Assembly: GCA_032433765.1 (NCBI GenBank)
Contig: JAVIAB010000156.1
Location: 88,803,150-88,867,149, forward strand
Direction: 5' to 3'
DNA from: Megaustenia siamemsis
Taxonomy: Eukaryota > Mollusca > Gastropoda > Stylommatophora > Ariophantidae
Length of the DNA: 64,000 bases
In this document: in pieces, positions 41,501-54,094 of the stretch
Numbering within the stretch: position 1 is the first letter of the stretch
Layout: each line of letters opens with the position of its first letter
Notes under the pieces: model-generated
Database searches by the model: none
What the model was told of the DNA's origin: nothing
What the model saw: the letters and a program-made list of their open reading frames with translations, nothing else
Position numbers and translations under genes: made by a program

Positions 41501-44500
41501 GACTTTATCAACCTGGGGGGTCATTAGGGCACAACTGACACCTTCTTCAACCTGGGGGGTCATTAGGGCACAACTGACACCTTCATCAACCTGGGGGGTC
41601 ATTAGGGCACAACTGACACCTTCATCAACCTGGGAGGTCATTAGGGCATAACTGACACCTTCATCAACATGGGAGGTCATTAGGGCACAACTGACACCTT
41701 CATCAACCTGGGGGGGTCATTAGGGCACAACTGACAGACTTTATCAACCTGGGAGGTCATTAGGGCACAACTGACAGACTTTATCAACATGGGAGGTCAT
41801 TAGGGTACAACTGACAGACTTCATCAACCTGGGAGGTCATTAGGGCACAACTGACACCTTCATCAACCTGGGGGGTCATTAGGGCACAACTGACACCTTC
41901 ATCAATCTGGGAGTGTTGGGGAATCATAGGGGCACCACATACAGACTTTATAAACCTGGGGAGGTTGGGGTCATTGGGGCACTACAGACAGACTTCATCA
42001 ACCCAGGGGTGGGGTATCATTGGGGCACTGCTGACAGACTTCATCAACCGGGGGGGGGTTGTCATTGGGGCACTGCCGACAGACTTCATCAATCCGGGGG
42101 CGGGGGAGACATTAGGGTACTGCTGACATACTTCATCAATCTGGGGGGGGGGGTGTCATTGGGGCACTGCTGACAGACTTCATCAACATTGCGGGAGGGG
42201 GAGAGATTGAGGTACTGCTGTCAGGCTTCATTAACCCGGGAGGAGGGGGAGACATTGGGGCACTGCTGACAAACTTCATCAACCCGGGGGAGGGGGAGAC
42301 CTTGGGGTACTGCTGACAGACTTCATCAACCCCGGGGGGGGTGTCATTGGGGCACTGCTGACAGACTTCATCAACCCGGGGGTTGTCATTGGGGCACTGC
42401 TGACAGACTTCATCAACCCGGAAGGGGGGGGGGGTGTTATTGGGGCACTCCTGACAGACTTCATCAACCCGGGGAGGGGGGTGTCATTGGGGCACTGCTG
42501 ACAGACTTCATCGACCCGGGGGGGTGTCATTGGAGCACTCCTGACAGACTTCAATGACCCTGGGAGGGGGGTGTCATTGGGCCCTGCTGACAGACTTCAT
42601 CATCCCGGGGGGGTTGTCATTGGGGCACAGCTGACAGACTTCATCAACTGGGGGGTGTCATTGGGGCACTGCTGACAGACTTCATCACCCCGGGGGCGGG
42701 GTGTCATTGGAGCACTGCTGACAGACTTCATCAACCCGGGGGGGGGTGTCATTGGAGCACTGCTGACAGACTTCATCAACCCGGGGGGTCATTAGGGCAC
42801 AACTGACACCTTCATCAACCTGGGGGTCATTAGGGCACAACTGACACCATCAACCTGGGGGGTCATTAGGGCACAACTGACACCTTCATCAACCTGGGGG
42901 GTCATTAGGGCACAACTGACAGACTTCATCAACCTGGGAGGTCATTAGGGCACAACTGACAGACTTCATCAACCTGGGAGGTCATTAGGGCACAACTGAC
43001 ACCTTCATCAACCTGGGGGGTCATTAGGGCACAACTGACACCTTCATCAACCTGGGGGGTCATTAGGGCACAACTGACAGACTTTATCAACCTGGGGGGT
43101 CATTAGGGCACAACTGACACCTTCATCAACCTGGGGGGGTCATTAGGGCACAACTGACACCTTCATCAACCTGGGAGGTCATTAGGGCATAACTGACACC
43201 TTCATCAACCTGGGGGGTCATTAGGGCACAACTGACAGACTTTATCAACCTGGGAGGTCATTAGGGCACAACTGACAGACTTTATCAACATGGGAGGTCA
43301 TTAGGGCACAACTGACAGACTTCATCAACCTGGGAGGTCATTAGGGCACAACTGACACCTTCATCAACCTGGGGGGTCATTAGGGCACAACTGACACCTT
43401 CATCAATCTGGGAGTGTTGGGGAATCATAGGGGCACCACATACAGACTTTATAAACCTGGGGAGGTTGGGGGTCATTGGGGCACTACAGACAGACTTCAT
43501 CAACCCGGGGGTGGGGTATCATTGGGGCACTGCTGACAGACTTCATCAACCGGGGGGGGGGGGGGTTGTCATTGGGGCACTGCTGACATACTTCATCAAT
43601 CCGGGTGGGGTGTCATTGGGGCACTGCTGACAGACTTCATCAACCTGGGGGGAGGCGGAGAGATTGAGGTACTGCTGTCAGGCTTCATCAACCCGGGGGA
43701 GGGGGAGACATTGGGGCACTGCTGACAGACTTCATCAACCCGGGGGGAGGGGGAGGGGGAGACATTGGGGTACTGCTGACAGACTTCATCAACCCGGGGG
43801 GGGGGTGTCATTGGGGCACTGCTGACAGACTTCATCAACCCGGGGGGTTGTCATTGGGGCACTGCTGACAGACTTCATCAACCCGGGGGGTTGTCATTGG
43901 GGCACTGCTGACAGACTTCATCCACCCGGGGGGGGGGGTGTTATTGAGGCACTGCTGACAGATTTTATCAACCCGGGGGGGGGTGTTATTGGGGCACTCC
44001 TGACAGACTTCATCAACCCGGGGAGGGGGGTGTCATTGGGGCACTGCTGACAAACTTCATCGACCCGGGGGGGTGTCATTGGAGCACTCCTGACAGACTT
44101 CATCATCCCGGGGGGGTTGTCATTGGGGCACTGCTGACAGACTTCATCAACCCGGGGAGGGGGGTGTCATTGGGGCACTCCTGACAGACTTCATCAACCC
44201 GGGGAGGGGGGTTGTCATTGGGGCACTCCTGACAGACTTCATCAACCCGGGGAGGGGGGTGTCATTGGGGCACTGCTGACAGACTTCATCGACCCGGGGG
44301 GGTGTCATTGGGGCACTGCTGACAGACTTCATCATCCCGGGGGGTTGTCATTGGGGCACTGCTGACAGACTTCATCAACCCGGGGGGGTGTCATTGGGGC
44401 ACTGCTGACAGACTTCATCAACTGGGGGGTGTCATTGGGGCACTGCTGACAGACTTCATCACCCCGGGGGCGGGGTGTCATTGGAGCACTGCTGACAGAC

Positions 44501-45190
44501 TTCATCCACCCGGGGGGGGGGGTGTTATTGAGGCACTGCTGACAGATTTTATCAACCCGGGGGGGGGGGGGTGTTATTGGGGCACTCCTGACAGACTTCA
44601 TCAACCCGGGGAGGGGGTGTCATTGGGGCACTGCTGACAGACTTCATCGACCCGGGGGGGTGTCATTGGAGCACTCCTGACAGACTTCATCGACCCTGGG
44701 AGGGGGGTGTCATTGGGCCCTGCTGACAGGCTTCATCATCCCGGGGGGGTTGTCATTGGGGCACTGCTGACAGACTTCATCAACCCGGGGGGGTGTCATT
44801 GGGGCACTGCTGACAGACTTCATCAACTGGGGGGTGTCATTGGGGCACTGCTGACAGACTTCATCACCCCGGGGGCGGGGTGTCATTGGAGCACTGCTGA
44901 CAGACTTCATCAACCCGGGGGGGGGGGTGTCATTGGAGCACTGCTGACAGACTTCATCAACCCGGGGGGGGGGGGTGTCATTGGGGCACTGCTGACAGAC
45001 TTCATCAACCCGGGGGGGGGGTGTCATTGGGGCACTGCTGACAGACTTCATCAACCCGGGGGGGGGGGTGTCAGTGGGGCACTGCTGACAGACTTCATCA
45101 ACCCGGGGGCGGGGTGTCAGTGGGGCACTGCTGACAGACTTCATCACCCCGGGGGGGGGGTGTCATTGGGGCACTGCTGACAGACTTCAT
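38535..45190. repeat. Large minisatellite, 39-bp unit, ~165 copies, G-rich strand
   Basis: The unit is CATCAACCTGGGGGGTCATT plus AGGGCACAACTGACACCTT (39 bp). There are three zones: uniform AGGGCACAACTGACACC units (38535-41900), CCCGGGGGG..TGTCATTGGGGCACTGCTGACAGA units (41920-42780 and 43400-45190), and a return of the first type (42780-43400). A block with GGGGAATCATAGGGGCACC at about 41919 and 43420 shows a duplication of about 1.5 kb. Runs of up to 12 G occur. Minus-strand open frames (13 codons per unit) are artefacts. Confidence 0.96.
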
Positions 45191-45194
45191 CAAC

Positions 45195-45560
45195 ATTCTC
45201 AATTAATCTCTATCTTCAGTCTTTTCTTCATCTTCACCGACCAGCTATTTAGATGCATTTAGACCAGCACGGTTCACAATCATGATGGCGCTCGTTTGAA
45301 GTCATCGATGGCTTCCAATAACTTGTCTTGTAGGGCTGTTTCTGTGGACCAGTGTTCTCAGGGAGTTGCTAGTCCTGTAGGATATGTTCTGGAGTTCCCA
45401 TCTTCAGCCATTCTTTGCCTACCTCTGTGAAGTTAAGGCCTTTGCTTTCTACGATGTTGTTATCACATTTCTTTCTCTCTACCTCTTCTTGTTCCACCTT
45501 TCACAGATCCTTGCAGAAAATAGCCTTTTCCAGAAAAAACATTTATATCATGCATACCTA
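45195..45560 (-). other. Single-copy island, possible LINE 3' remnant
   Basis: A minus-strand frame reads DNNIVESKGLNFTEVGKEW, similar to the DNI..WTGL.F.EAQR..EDR segment at the C-terminus of many LINE RT proteins. Stops follow soon. Low confidence; it could be chance. Confidence 0.35.
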
Positions 45561-45564
45561 CATA

Positions 45565-46030
45565 TGTGAGGACATTGGCACCAGAGGACATTCTGTCAGA
45601 AGGACAGAGGACACTAACACCAGGCTACATTCTGTCGGGAGGACTGTGTACAGTGACATCAGAGGACATTCTGTCAGGAGGACTGTGTACATTGACATCA
45701 GAGGACATTCTGTCAGGAGGACTGTGTACATTGACATAAGGACATTCTGTCAGGAGGACTGTGTACAGTGACATCAGAGGACATTCTGTCAGGAGGACTG
45801 TGTACATTGACATCAGAAGACATTATGTCGGGAGGACTGTGTACATTGACATCAGAAGACATTCTGTCGGGAGGACTGTGTACATTAACATCAGAGGACA
45901 TTCTGTCAAGAGGACTGTGTACATTGACATCAGAGGACATTCTGTCAGTAGGACAGAGGATATTGCCATCAGAGAACATTCTACCAGTAGGACAGAGGAC
46001 ATTGACACCAGAGGACATTTTACCAGTAGG
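45565..46030. repeat. Minisatellite, 39-bp unit (unrelated to the previous one)
   Basis: The unit is ACATTCTGTCAGGAGGACTG plus TGTACATTGACATCAGAGG, about 12 copies. One unit at about 45730-45750 is shortened. Edges decay to AGTAGGACAGAGGACATTG at both ends. Confidence 0.94.
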
Positions 46031-46160
46031 ACGTTCATTGCTATGGACAAATTTGGATCAACTAATAAGAAAAGGTGCAGTATGTTACAGGGGACAAATA
46101 ATCATCTATGAATATTTTTTTATGGAGGGAAACCTCTGAGGCCATAGATCAGCCAATCAT

Positions 46161-46318
46161 TTCAGGGGAAAAGGTATGTTTACAACACTCGCAAAAAACA
46201 AAAACAAAACAAATAATCAACAACAGAACATTTTTCTTTGTTCTTTGTTGTTTTTTTTTTGTTGTTGTTGAATATTTGTGATTGTTTGTTTGCGAGTGTT
46301 GTAAACACACCTCCTGAA
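46161..46318. mobile_element. Foldback / MITE-like inverted repeat, ~158 bp
   Basis: TGTTTACAACACTCGCAAA at 46177-46195 is the exact reverse complement of 46289-46307. The match extends imperfectly outward to TTCAGG (46161) and CCTGAA (46313-46318). The loop is low complexity (A/C-rich then T/G-rich), so the whole piece can fold. I see no coding capacity and no convincing target-site duplication, so the class is unassigned. Confidence 0.7.
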
Positions 46319-46885
46319 AAGATTCGCGGAAGCATGTTGCAATCTGTTGAGGTTTCTGCTACCAAGTAATAATGACTATCTTAGACACAGTTTCTGAGAA
46401 AATAGCAAATATGCAGAGATACGGTCTCAATATATATAAATGTGCCAATGAAATTCAGTTTAAAACATTTATGCTTCATATAGGGTTTATGCAAATATAT
46501 GCATCTTAGGTGTTTGTAAATGTTGCATATTTAAATCTTGCAGACATTTCATACAAGATGTGTTCTCACAAGCAACTGTTGACCCCATTGTTCAGCTGTT
46601 ATTCATTGACGTTATTTTGTTACAAATTGTTGCTATATGCCTAAGCAACATACAATCTTAACACTCAATCTAGATATACAATCCAATCACATATTCAGGC
46701 ACATTCCTAAAACATAATCCTGGTAAATAATCCAGACTTTCAATCCTAACACTCAATCATGATTCATATAAAACGCATACAATCCGGAATCACAATCTTG
46801 TTACAAAAATTCTTACAAACAATCCTAATGCTGAAATACAATCTTGGCACATAACATAGTCCACACAGTTCTAACAATCTTGGTG
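46319..46885. other. Single-copy AT-rich spacer grading into an ACAATC-rich stretch
   Basis: No gene seen. From about 46640 short ACAATC / ACACAATC motifs become frequent, and the 28-bp array seems to emerge from this degenerate sequence. Confidence 0.5.
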
Positions 46886-47470
46886 CACACAAATCTTTAG
46901 CAATCTTGGGACACATTATTCTAACAAACAATCTTGGGACACATTATTCTAACAAACAATCTTGGGACACATTATTCTAACAAACAATCTTGGGACACAT
47001 TATTCTAACAAACAATCTTGGGACACATTATTCTAACAAACAATCTTGGGACACGTTATTCTAACAAACAATCTTGGGACACATTATTCTAACAAACAAT
47101 CTTGGGACACATTATTCTAACAAACAATCTTGGGACACATTCTAACAAACAATCTTGGGACACATTATTCTAACAAACAATCTTGGGACACATTATTCTA
47201 ACAAACAATCTTGGGACACATTATTCTAACAAACAATCTTGGGACACATTATTCTAACAAACAATCTTGGGACACATTATTCTAACAAACAATCTTGGGA
47301 CACATTATTCTAACAAACAATCTTGGGACACATTATTCTAACAAACAATCTTGGGACACATTATTCTAACAAACAATCTTGGGACACATTATTCTAACAA
47401 ACAATCTTGGGACACACTATTCTAACAAACAATCTTGGGACACATTATTCTAACAAACAATCTTGGTGCA
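46886..47470. repeat. Minisatellite, 28-bp unit, highly homogeneous
   Basis: The unit is AACAATCTTGGGACACATTA plus TTCTAACA, about 20 copies, nearly identical. One unit is short (ACATTCTAAC at about 47135) and one has ACACGTTA. The homogeneity suggests recent expansion. Confidence 0.96.
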
Positions 47471-47529
47471 CACAATTCTGTCATACAATCTTGGTGCACA
47501 CAATTCAGACAATTATAATGTACACAATT

Positions 47530-49670
47530 TTAACAAACAATATAGATGCATACAATCATGACACACAATCATGGCACACAGTCATGACACACAATCATGA
47601 CACATATTTTTGTCAGTCTTGGCAAATAACTAGTCCTGTTTCACAATCCCAGCACACAGTTTCAAAACACCATAATGACACACAATCATGACACACAATC
47701 ATGGCACACCTTCATGACACACAATCATGACACACAATCATGACACACCATCATGACACACCATCATGACACACCATCATGGCACACCATCATGACACAC
47801 CATCATGACACACAATCATGACACACCATCAAAACACACAATCATGACACACCATCATGACACACCATCATGACACACCATCATGACACACCATCATGAC
47901 ACACAATCATGACACACCATCATTACACACAATCATGGCACACCATCATGACACACCATCATGACACACAATCATGACACACCATCATGACACACCATCA
48001 TGACACACAATCATGACACACAATCATGACACACCATCATGATACACAATCATGACACACCATCATGACACATCATCATGACACACAATCATGACACACC
48101 ATCATGACACACCATCATGACACACTATCATGACACACAATCATGACACACAATCATGACACAAAATCATGACACACAATCATGGCACACCATCATGACA
48201 CACCATCATGACACACCATCATGACACACCATCATGACACACAATCATGACACACCATCATTACACACAATCATGGCACACCATCATGACACACCATCAT
48301 GACACACAATCATGACACACCATCATGACACACCATCATGACACACAATCATGACACACAATCATGACACACAATCATGACACACCATCATGATACACAA
48401 TCATGACACACCATCATGACACATCATCATGACACACAATCATGACACACCATCATGACACACCATCATGACACACTATCATGACACACAATCATGACAC
48501 ACAATCATGACACACAATCATGACACACAATCATGGCACACCATCATGACACACCATCATGACACACCATAATGACACACAATCATGGCACACCATCATG
48601 GCACACCATCATGACACACAATCATGACACACCATCATGACACACAATCATGACACACCATCATGACACACTATCATGACAGACCTTGATGACACACAAT
48701 CGTGACACACAATCATGACACACAATCATGACACACAATCATGACACACAATCATGGCACACAATCATGACACACAATCATGACACACAATCATGACACA
48801 CAATCATGACACACAATCATGACACATATTTTTGTCACAGTTTTGGCAAATAACTAGTCCTGTTTCACAATCCCAGCACATAATCATGACACACAATCAC
48901 GACACACAATTATGACACACAATCATGGCACACCATCATGACACACAATCATGGCACACAATCATGACACACACTCATGGCACACAATCATGACCCACAA
49001 TCATGACACACAATCATGACACACAATCATGACACACAATCATGGCACACAATCATGGCACACAATCATGACACACAATCATGACACACAATCATGACAC
49101 ACAATCATGACACACAATCATGACACACAATCATGGCACACCATCATGACACACAATCATGACACACAATCATGACACACAATCATGACACACAATCATG
49201 ACACACAATCATGACACACCATAATGACACATATTTTTGTCAGAGTCTTGGCACACCATCATGACACACCATCATGACACACAATCATGACACACCATCA
49301 TGACACACCATCATGACACACAATCATGACACACCATCATGACACACAATCATGACACACCATCATGACACACAATCATGGCACACCATCATGACGCACC
49401 ATCATGACACACAATCATGACACACCATCATGACACACAATCATGGCACACCATCATGACACACAATCAAGACACACAATCATGACACACCATCATGACA
49501 CACAATCATGACACACAATCATGACACACAAACATGACACATATTTTTTTCAGTCTTGGCAAATAAATAGTCCTGTTTGACAATCCCAGCACACAGCTTC
49601 AAAACACCATCATGACACACAATCATGACACACAATCATGACACAGAATAATGACACACAATCATGACAC
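47530..49670. repeat. Minisatellite, 13-bp unit ATCATGACACACA/C
   Basis: About 160 copies of ATCATGACACACC or ATCATGACACACA with ATGGCACAC variants. A pattern including the rare TCATTACACACAATCATGG recurs near 47921 and 48258, so several hundred bases were duplicated. Short interruptions with ATATTTTTGTCA..CTTGGC and AGTCCTGTTTCACAATCCC recur at about 47600, 48830 and 49545, as interspersed longer modules. Confidence 0.95.
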
Positions 49671-49671
49671 A

Positions 49672-50395
49672 CAATCCTGAGACACTTCAAACATATAATC
49701 CTCACAAAACAATCCTGAAACACTTATAACACACAATCCTGACACACTTCTAACACACAATTCTAACACAGAGTCATGACACACTTCTAACACACAATCC
49801 CGACACAAATCTAGCACACAAACCTGACACACTTCTAACACACAATCCTGACACACTTCTAACACACAATCATGACACAAATCTAGTCTGACACACTTCT
49901 AACACACAATCCTGACACACCATCCGGACATACAGTCCTGGCACACAGTCCTGATACACAATCCTGACACACTTCTAACATACATTCCTGGCACAATTCT
50001 AACACACAATCATGACACACTTCTAACACACAATCTTGACACACTTCTAACACACAATCCTGACACACTTTTAACACACAATCCTGACACAAATTTAACA
50101 CACAATCCTGACACACCTCTAACATACAATCCTGACACAATTCTAACACACAATCCTGACACATTTCTAACACACAATTCTAACACAAAATCCTGACACA
50201 CTTCTAACACACAGTCCTGACACACTTCTAACACACAATCCTGACACACTTCTAACACACAATCCTGACACAATTCTAACACACAATCCTGACACACAGT
50301 CCTGACACACAATCCTGACATACAGTCTTGACACACAGTACTGACACACACTCCTGACACACTTTTAACACACAATCCTGATACACAATATGTTA
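49672..50395. repeat. Minisatellite, 24-bp unit
   Basis: The unit is CACACTTCTAACACACAATC plus CTGA; the minus strand reads VCQDCVLE per unit. It follows the 13-bp array without a gap and shares ACACACAATC, so the two may have a common origin. Open frames are artefacts. Confidence 0.93.
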
Positions 50396-51115
50396 TAGTC
50401 CAGACACATGTACAAGCTGTATGTTGACATACGTTTCTATACAAAGTGCCCAGCGATGTTGAACATCAGCATGCTGTAGCATGGGCAGCACAACCTGTGA
50501 GCGACTAAACCCCACTTGGTCTTGTGATCCTGGCCAACCTCTGACCCACTAACCACTACTCTCATGTTTGTGTAAAGCCTGGTAGTGCCATGCAATATTG
50601 AGTTAGTGCTCATGTTTTGTTCTTTATCAACATCATGTTGCTGTATGATGCTGCTTATGGATGCATTTAACCATGGACATTAGTCAATTTTTGTTCATTT
50701 CTGCTTATAGTAAACATCTGTTTTTATTACTCATTTCAGTCTAGGAGCCAAGTAAACAACTGTTTTAATTACTCATTTCAGTCTAGGAGCCAAGTAAACA
50801 ACTGTTTTTATTACTCATTTCAGCCTAGGAGCCAAGTAAACAAATGTTTGTTTATATGGTAGTAATGATGCCATGGATGGTATTGACCAGTTATCCTGGC
50901 AGAACTATTGCTACATACTGCCATATCACATAGTGTTTATATTGTTAAATCTCCTATCTTGACTTGACTTTCTGCATTGATAGAGCTACATTCATCAATC
51001 TCATGGTGGCTCTTCCAATTTTAGTGCTGTCTTTATTTTTTAATAATTTGCACTCACATTCTCCCATTTCTCTCCCTGTCTCTCTTTCTCTGTCTTAATT
51101 CATTTTAAAATTATT
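50396..51115. other. Mostly single-copy spacer with a three-copy 42-bp repeat
   Basis: Near 50708-50840 there are three copies of ATTACTCATTTCAGTCTAGG plus AGCCAAGTAAACAACTGTTTTT. Each resembles an acceptor (TCATTTCAG) but leads to no convincing exon. Otherwise nothing recognised. Confidence 0.6.
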
Positions 51116-51119
51116 TTAT

Positions 51120-51793
51120 GCTGTCTATTGTTTTTGGTCTGTTGCCTGTATTTGTATCTGTTGTCTTTTGTTATAGGTCTGTGGCCTGTATTTGTATCTG
51201 GTGTCTTTTGTTATTGGTCTGTTGCCTGTATTTGTATCTGGTGTCTTTTGTTATTGGTCTGTTGCCTGTATTTGTATCTGGTGTCTTTTGTTATTGGTCT
51301 GTTGCCTGTATTTGTATCTGGTGTCTTTTGTTATTGGTCTGTTGCCTGTATTTGTATCTGGTGTCTTTTGTTATTGGTCTGTTGCCTGTATTTGTATCTG
51401 GTGTCTTTTGTTATTGGTCTGTTGCCTGTATTTGTATCTGTTGTCTTTTGTTATAGGTCTGTGGCCTGTATTTGTATCTGGTGTCTTTTGTTATAGGTCT
51501 GTTGCCTGTATTTGTATCTGTTGTCTTTTGTTATTGGTCTGTTGCCTGTATTTGTATCTGGTGTCTTTTGTTATAGGTCTGTGGCCTGTATTTGTATCTG
51601 GTGTCTTTTGTTATAGGTCTGTGGCCTGTATTTGTATCTGGTGTCTTTTGTTATAGGTCTGTGGCCTGTATTTGTATCTGGTGTCTTTTGTTATAGGTCT
51701 GTGGCCTGTATTTGTATCTGGTGTCTTTTGTTATAGGTCTGTGGCCTGTATTTGTATCTGGTGTCTTTTGTTATAGGTCTGTTGCCTGTATTT
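51120..51793. repeat. Minisatellite, 40-bp unit
   Basis: The unit is GTCTGTTGCCTGTATTTGTA plus TCTGGTGTCTTTTGTTATTG, 16-17 copies, all 40 bp by position. The left half has TTATTGGTCTGTTG and the right half TTATAGGTCTGTGG. Three overlapping forward frames read the same peptide because 40 is 1 modulo 3. Confidence 0.96.
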
Positions 51794-52040
51794 TGTTCAC
51801 ACACAGTTGCACACATGCAGAAGCTGTTATCCCTAGTGGGTGGCTAATGAGATTGTCTGTTTGAAATTCATTGAGAGGAGTGCATCCGGCATGCTAATGT
51901 AAGGGTTCAGGCTATAATGTGTACCATTCTGGACTTCTAGTGTGTCTGTACATGGCTACATCAGTCATGTGTGTGTGTACAGTTGTACTTGTCTACATCA
52001 GTCATGTGTGTGTTAGCAGTAATAGTACTTGGCTCCACGC
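51794..52040. other. Single-copy spacer
   Basis: Contains two imperfect copies of CATCAGTCATGTGTGTG (about 51958 and 51998). No gene or element recognised. Confidence 0.5.
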
Positions 52041-52975
52041 CATCAAGTTGAATTAATCATAACAATACATGTTAATGAAAGTTACATTTGAAATATTTAT
52101 TACCATACATGATACAAAAAGTTATGTTTCAATATTCATAACAGTCATCATCATCATCATCATGTACACTGCCGGTTGGCGTAGGCGATCATGTCCCTCC
52201 ACAATCTTCAATCTACAGTGCATCGTATCAGTTCTGTTGTTGACTGTTTTCCATGCCATGACACCAAGCTATCCAGTATTTTCTCTCTTTGTCGTCCGCG
52301 ATCTCTCTTTCCTTTTATTTTGCCAGTTGTAACCAAGTATTCCAACTTTCCTCTTCTCATGATGTGCCCAAAAAATGTTGATTGCTTCTTTCTGATGTTT
52401 TTTAAGAGTTCCCTTTTTGTGTTGGCCTCTTTGAGAACTTCCTCGTTGGTCTTTTTATCTGTTCAGGGAACTTTCAACATTCTTCTGAGAAATCCCATCT
52501 CTGTGGCCTCTAACCGTCTTTTCATTTGTTTGTCTACTGTCCATGATTCGCTTCCATAGGTCAGAATTTGTTCTATATTGCACTGATGAACTATTTTTCT
52601 CATTTTTATTGACATAGATTTGTTACATAAGATATTTTTCATTTTCTTAAATGCTATTTTGGCCTGAGCTATTCTGCTTTTTATTTCTGTGGTGCATCTC
52701 CCATCTGATGTTATTATTGTGCCCAAGTACATGATTAGTTCATAACAGTACATGATACAAAAAGTTATATTTCATTATTCATAACAGTACACGATACAAA
52801 AAGTTATATTTAATTATTCATAACAGTACATGATACAAAAAGTTATGTTTCATTATTCATAACAGTACATGATACAAAAAGTTATATTTCAATATTCATA
52901 ACAGTACATGATACAAAAAGTTATGTTTCATTATTCATAACAGTACATGATACAAAAAGTTATATTTCATTTACT
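52041..52975. repeat. Minisatellite, 39-bp unit, split by RTE-B
   Basis: The unit is ATAACAGTACATGATACAAA plus AAGTTATATTTCATTATTC. Two or three units lie left of the RTE-B insertion (52041-52145) and six right of it (52739-52975). Confidence 0.92.
52146..52738 (-). mobile_element. RTE-B retrotransposon copy 2, strongly 5'-truncated
   Basis: It is flanked by TTCATAACAGT at 52135-52145 and 52739-52749, an 11-bp target-site duplication; removing the insert restores a normal 39-bp unit. The minus strand encodes YLGTIITSDGRCTTEIKSRI, LTYGSESWTVDKQ and RRLEATEMGFLRRMLKVP, which is continuous here and proves the SINE in copy 1 is an insertion. After a frameshift it runs to the (GAT)n 3' tail. There is no RT palm. 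Confidence 0.93.
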
Positions 52976-53033
52976 AGTAACAGAAATGAGCAACCGCATT
53001 AATTATTGTGACCTCTCTCATTCCTAATGTAAT

Positions 53034-53330
53034 GGGGGGGGGGGGTGTCTGTTTATATAAATTGGGTTTTACCATTGGCTGGACAGCAGGAAGTGGGAGC
53101 TGGACAGCACTGAGTGGGAGCTAGACAACATGGAGTAGGCGGTGGACAGCATGGAGTGGGGCTGGACAGCAGGGACTGGGAGCTAGACAACATTGTGTGG
53201 GGGTGGACAGCAGGAGTGGAAGATAGACAACATTGAGTGGTGGTGAACAGCAGGGAGTTGGAGCTATAAAGAAGAGAGTGGGGACTGGACAGAGAGCAGG
53301 GAGTGGTAATTCGGAAAGAACAGAGCATTA
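53034..53330. repeat. Poly-G run and degenerate ~27-bp minisatellite
   Basis: A G run lies at about 53034-53045. From 53080 come irregular units built on GGTGGACAGCATGGAGTGGG and AGCTAGACAACAT, about 8-9 copies with much length variation. Confidence 0.75.
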
Positions 53331-53384
53331 AATTAAAAAAAAAACTGTAAACATGTTTGAGTTGTATGTAGACAGCGACATATG

Positions 53385-54085
53385 ACATTTGACATTGTCT
53401 ACAAACAGAAATTAATAGTTGACATTGTCTACAAACTGTAATTAATAGTTGACATTGTCTACAAACAGTAATTAATAGTTGACATTGTCTACAAACAGAA
53501 ATTAATAGTTGACATTGTCTACAAACTGTAATTAATAGTTGATATTGTCTACAAACAGAAATTAATAGTTGACATTGTCTACAAACAGAAATTAATAGTT
53601 GACATTGTCTACAAACAGAAATTAATAGTTGAGATTGTCTACAAACTGTAATTAATAGTTGACATTGTCTACAAACTGTAATTAATAGTTGACATTGTCT
53701 ACAAACAGCAATTAATAGTTGACATTGTCTACAAACTGTAATTAATAGTTGACATTGTCTACAAACAGTAATTAAAAGTTGACATTGTCTACAAACTGTA
53801 ATTAATAGTTGACATTGTCTACAAACAGAAATTAATATTTGACATTGTCTACAAACTGTAATTAATAGTTGACATTGTCTATAAACAGAAATTAATAGTT
53901 GACATTGTCTACAAAATGGTAATTAATAGTTGACATTGTCTACAAACAGAAATTAATAGTTGACATTGTCTACAAACAGAAATTAATAGTTGACATTGTC
54001 TACAAACAGAAATTAATAGTTGACATTGTCTACAAACAGAAATTAATAGTTGACATTGCTTACAAACAGAAATTAATAGTTGACA
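53385..54085. repeat. Minisatellite, 30-bp unit
   Basis: The unit is TTGACATTGTCTACAAACAG plus AAATTAATAG, about 23 copies, alternating ACAGAAATT and ACTGTAATT forms. Confidence 0.96.
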
Positions 54086-54094
54086 AAGCTGGGA

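Noticed and set aside
38535..45190. Telomeric or rDNA-spacer repeat because of the G-rich strand
   Set aside because: The 39-bp unit has no TTAGGG-like core, and no rRNA sequence is present.
49662..50444. Cysteine-rich repeat protein (VCQDCVLE)
   Set aside because: It is a phase artefact of a 24-bp array; no conserved cysteine-domain pattern, no flanking gene signals.
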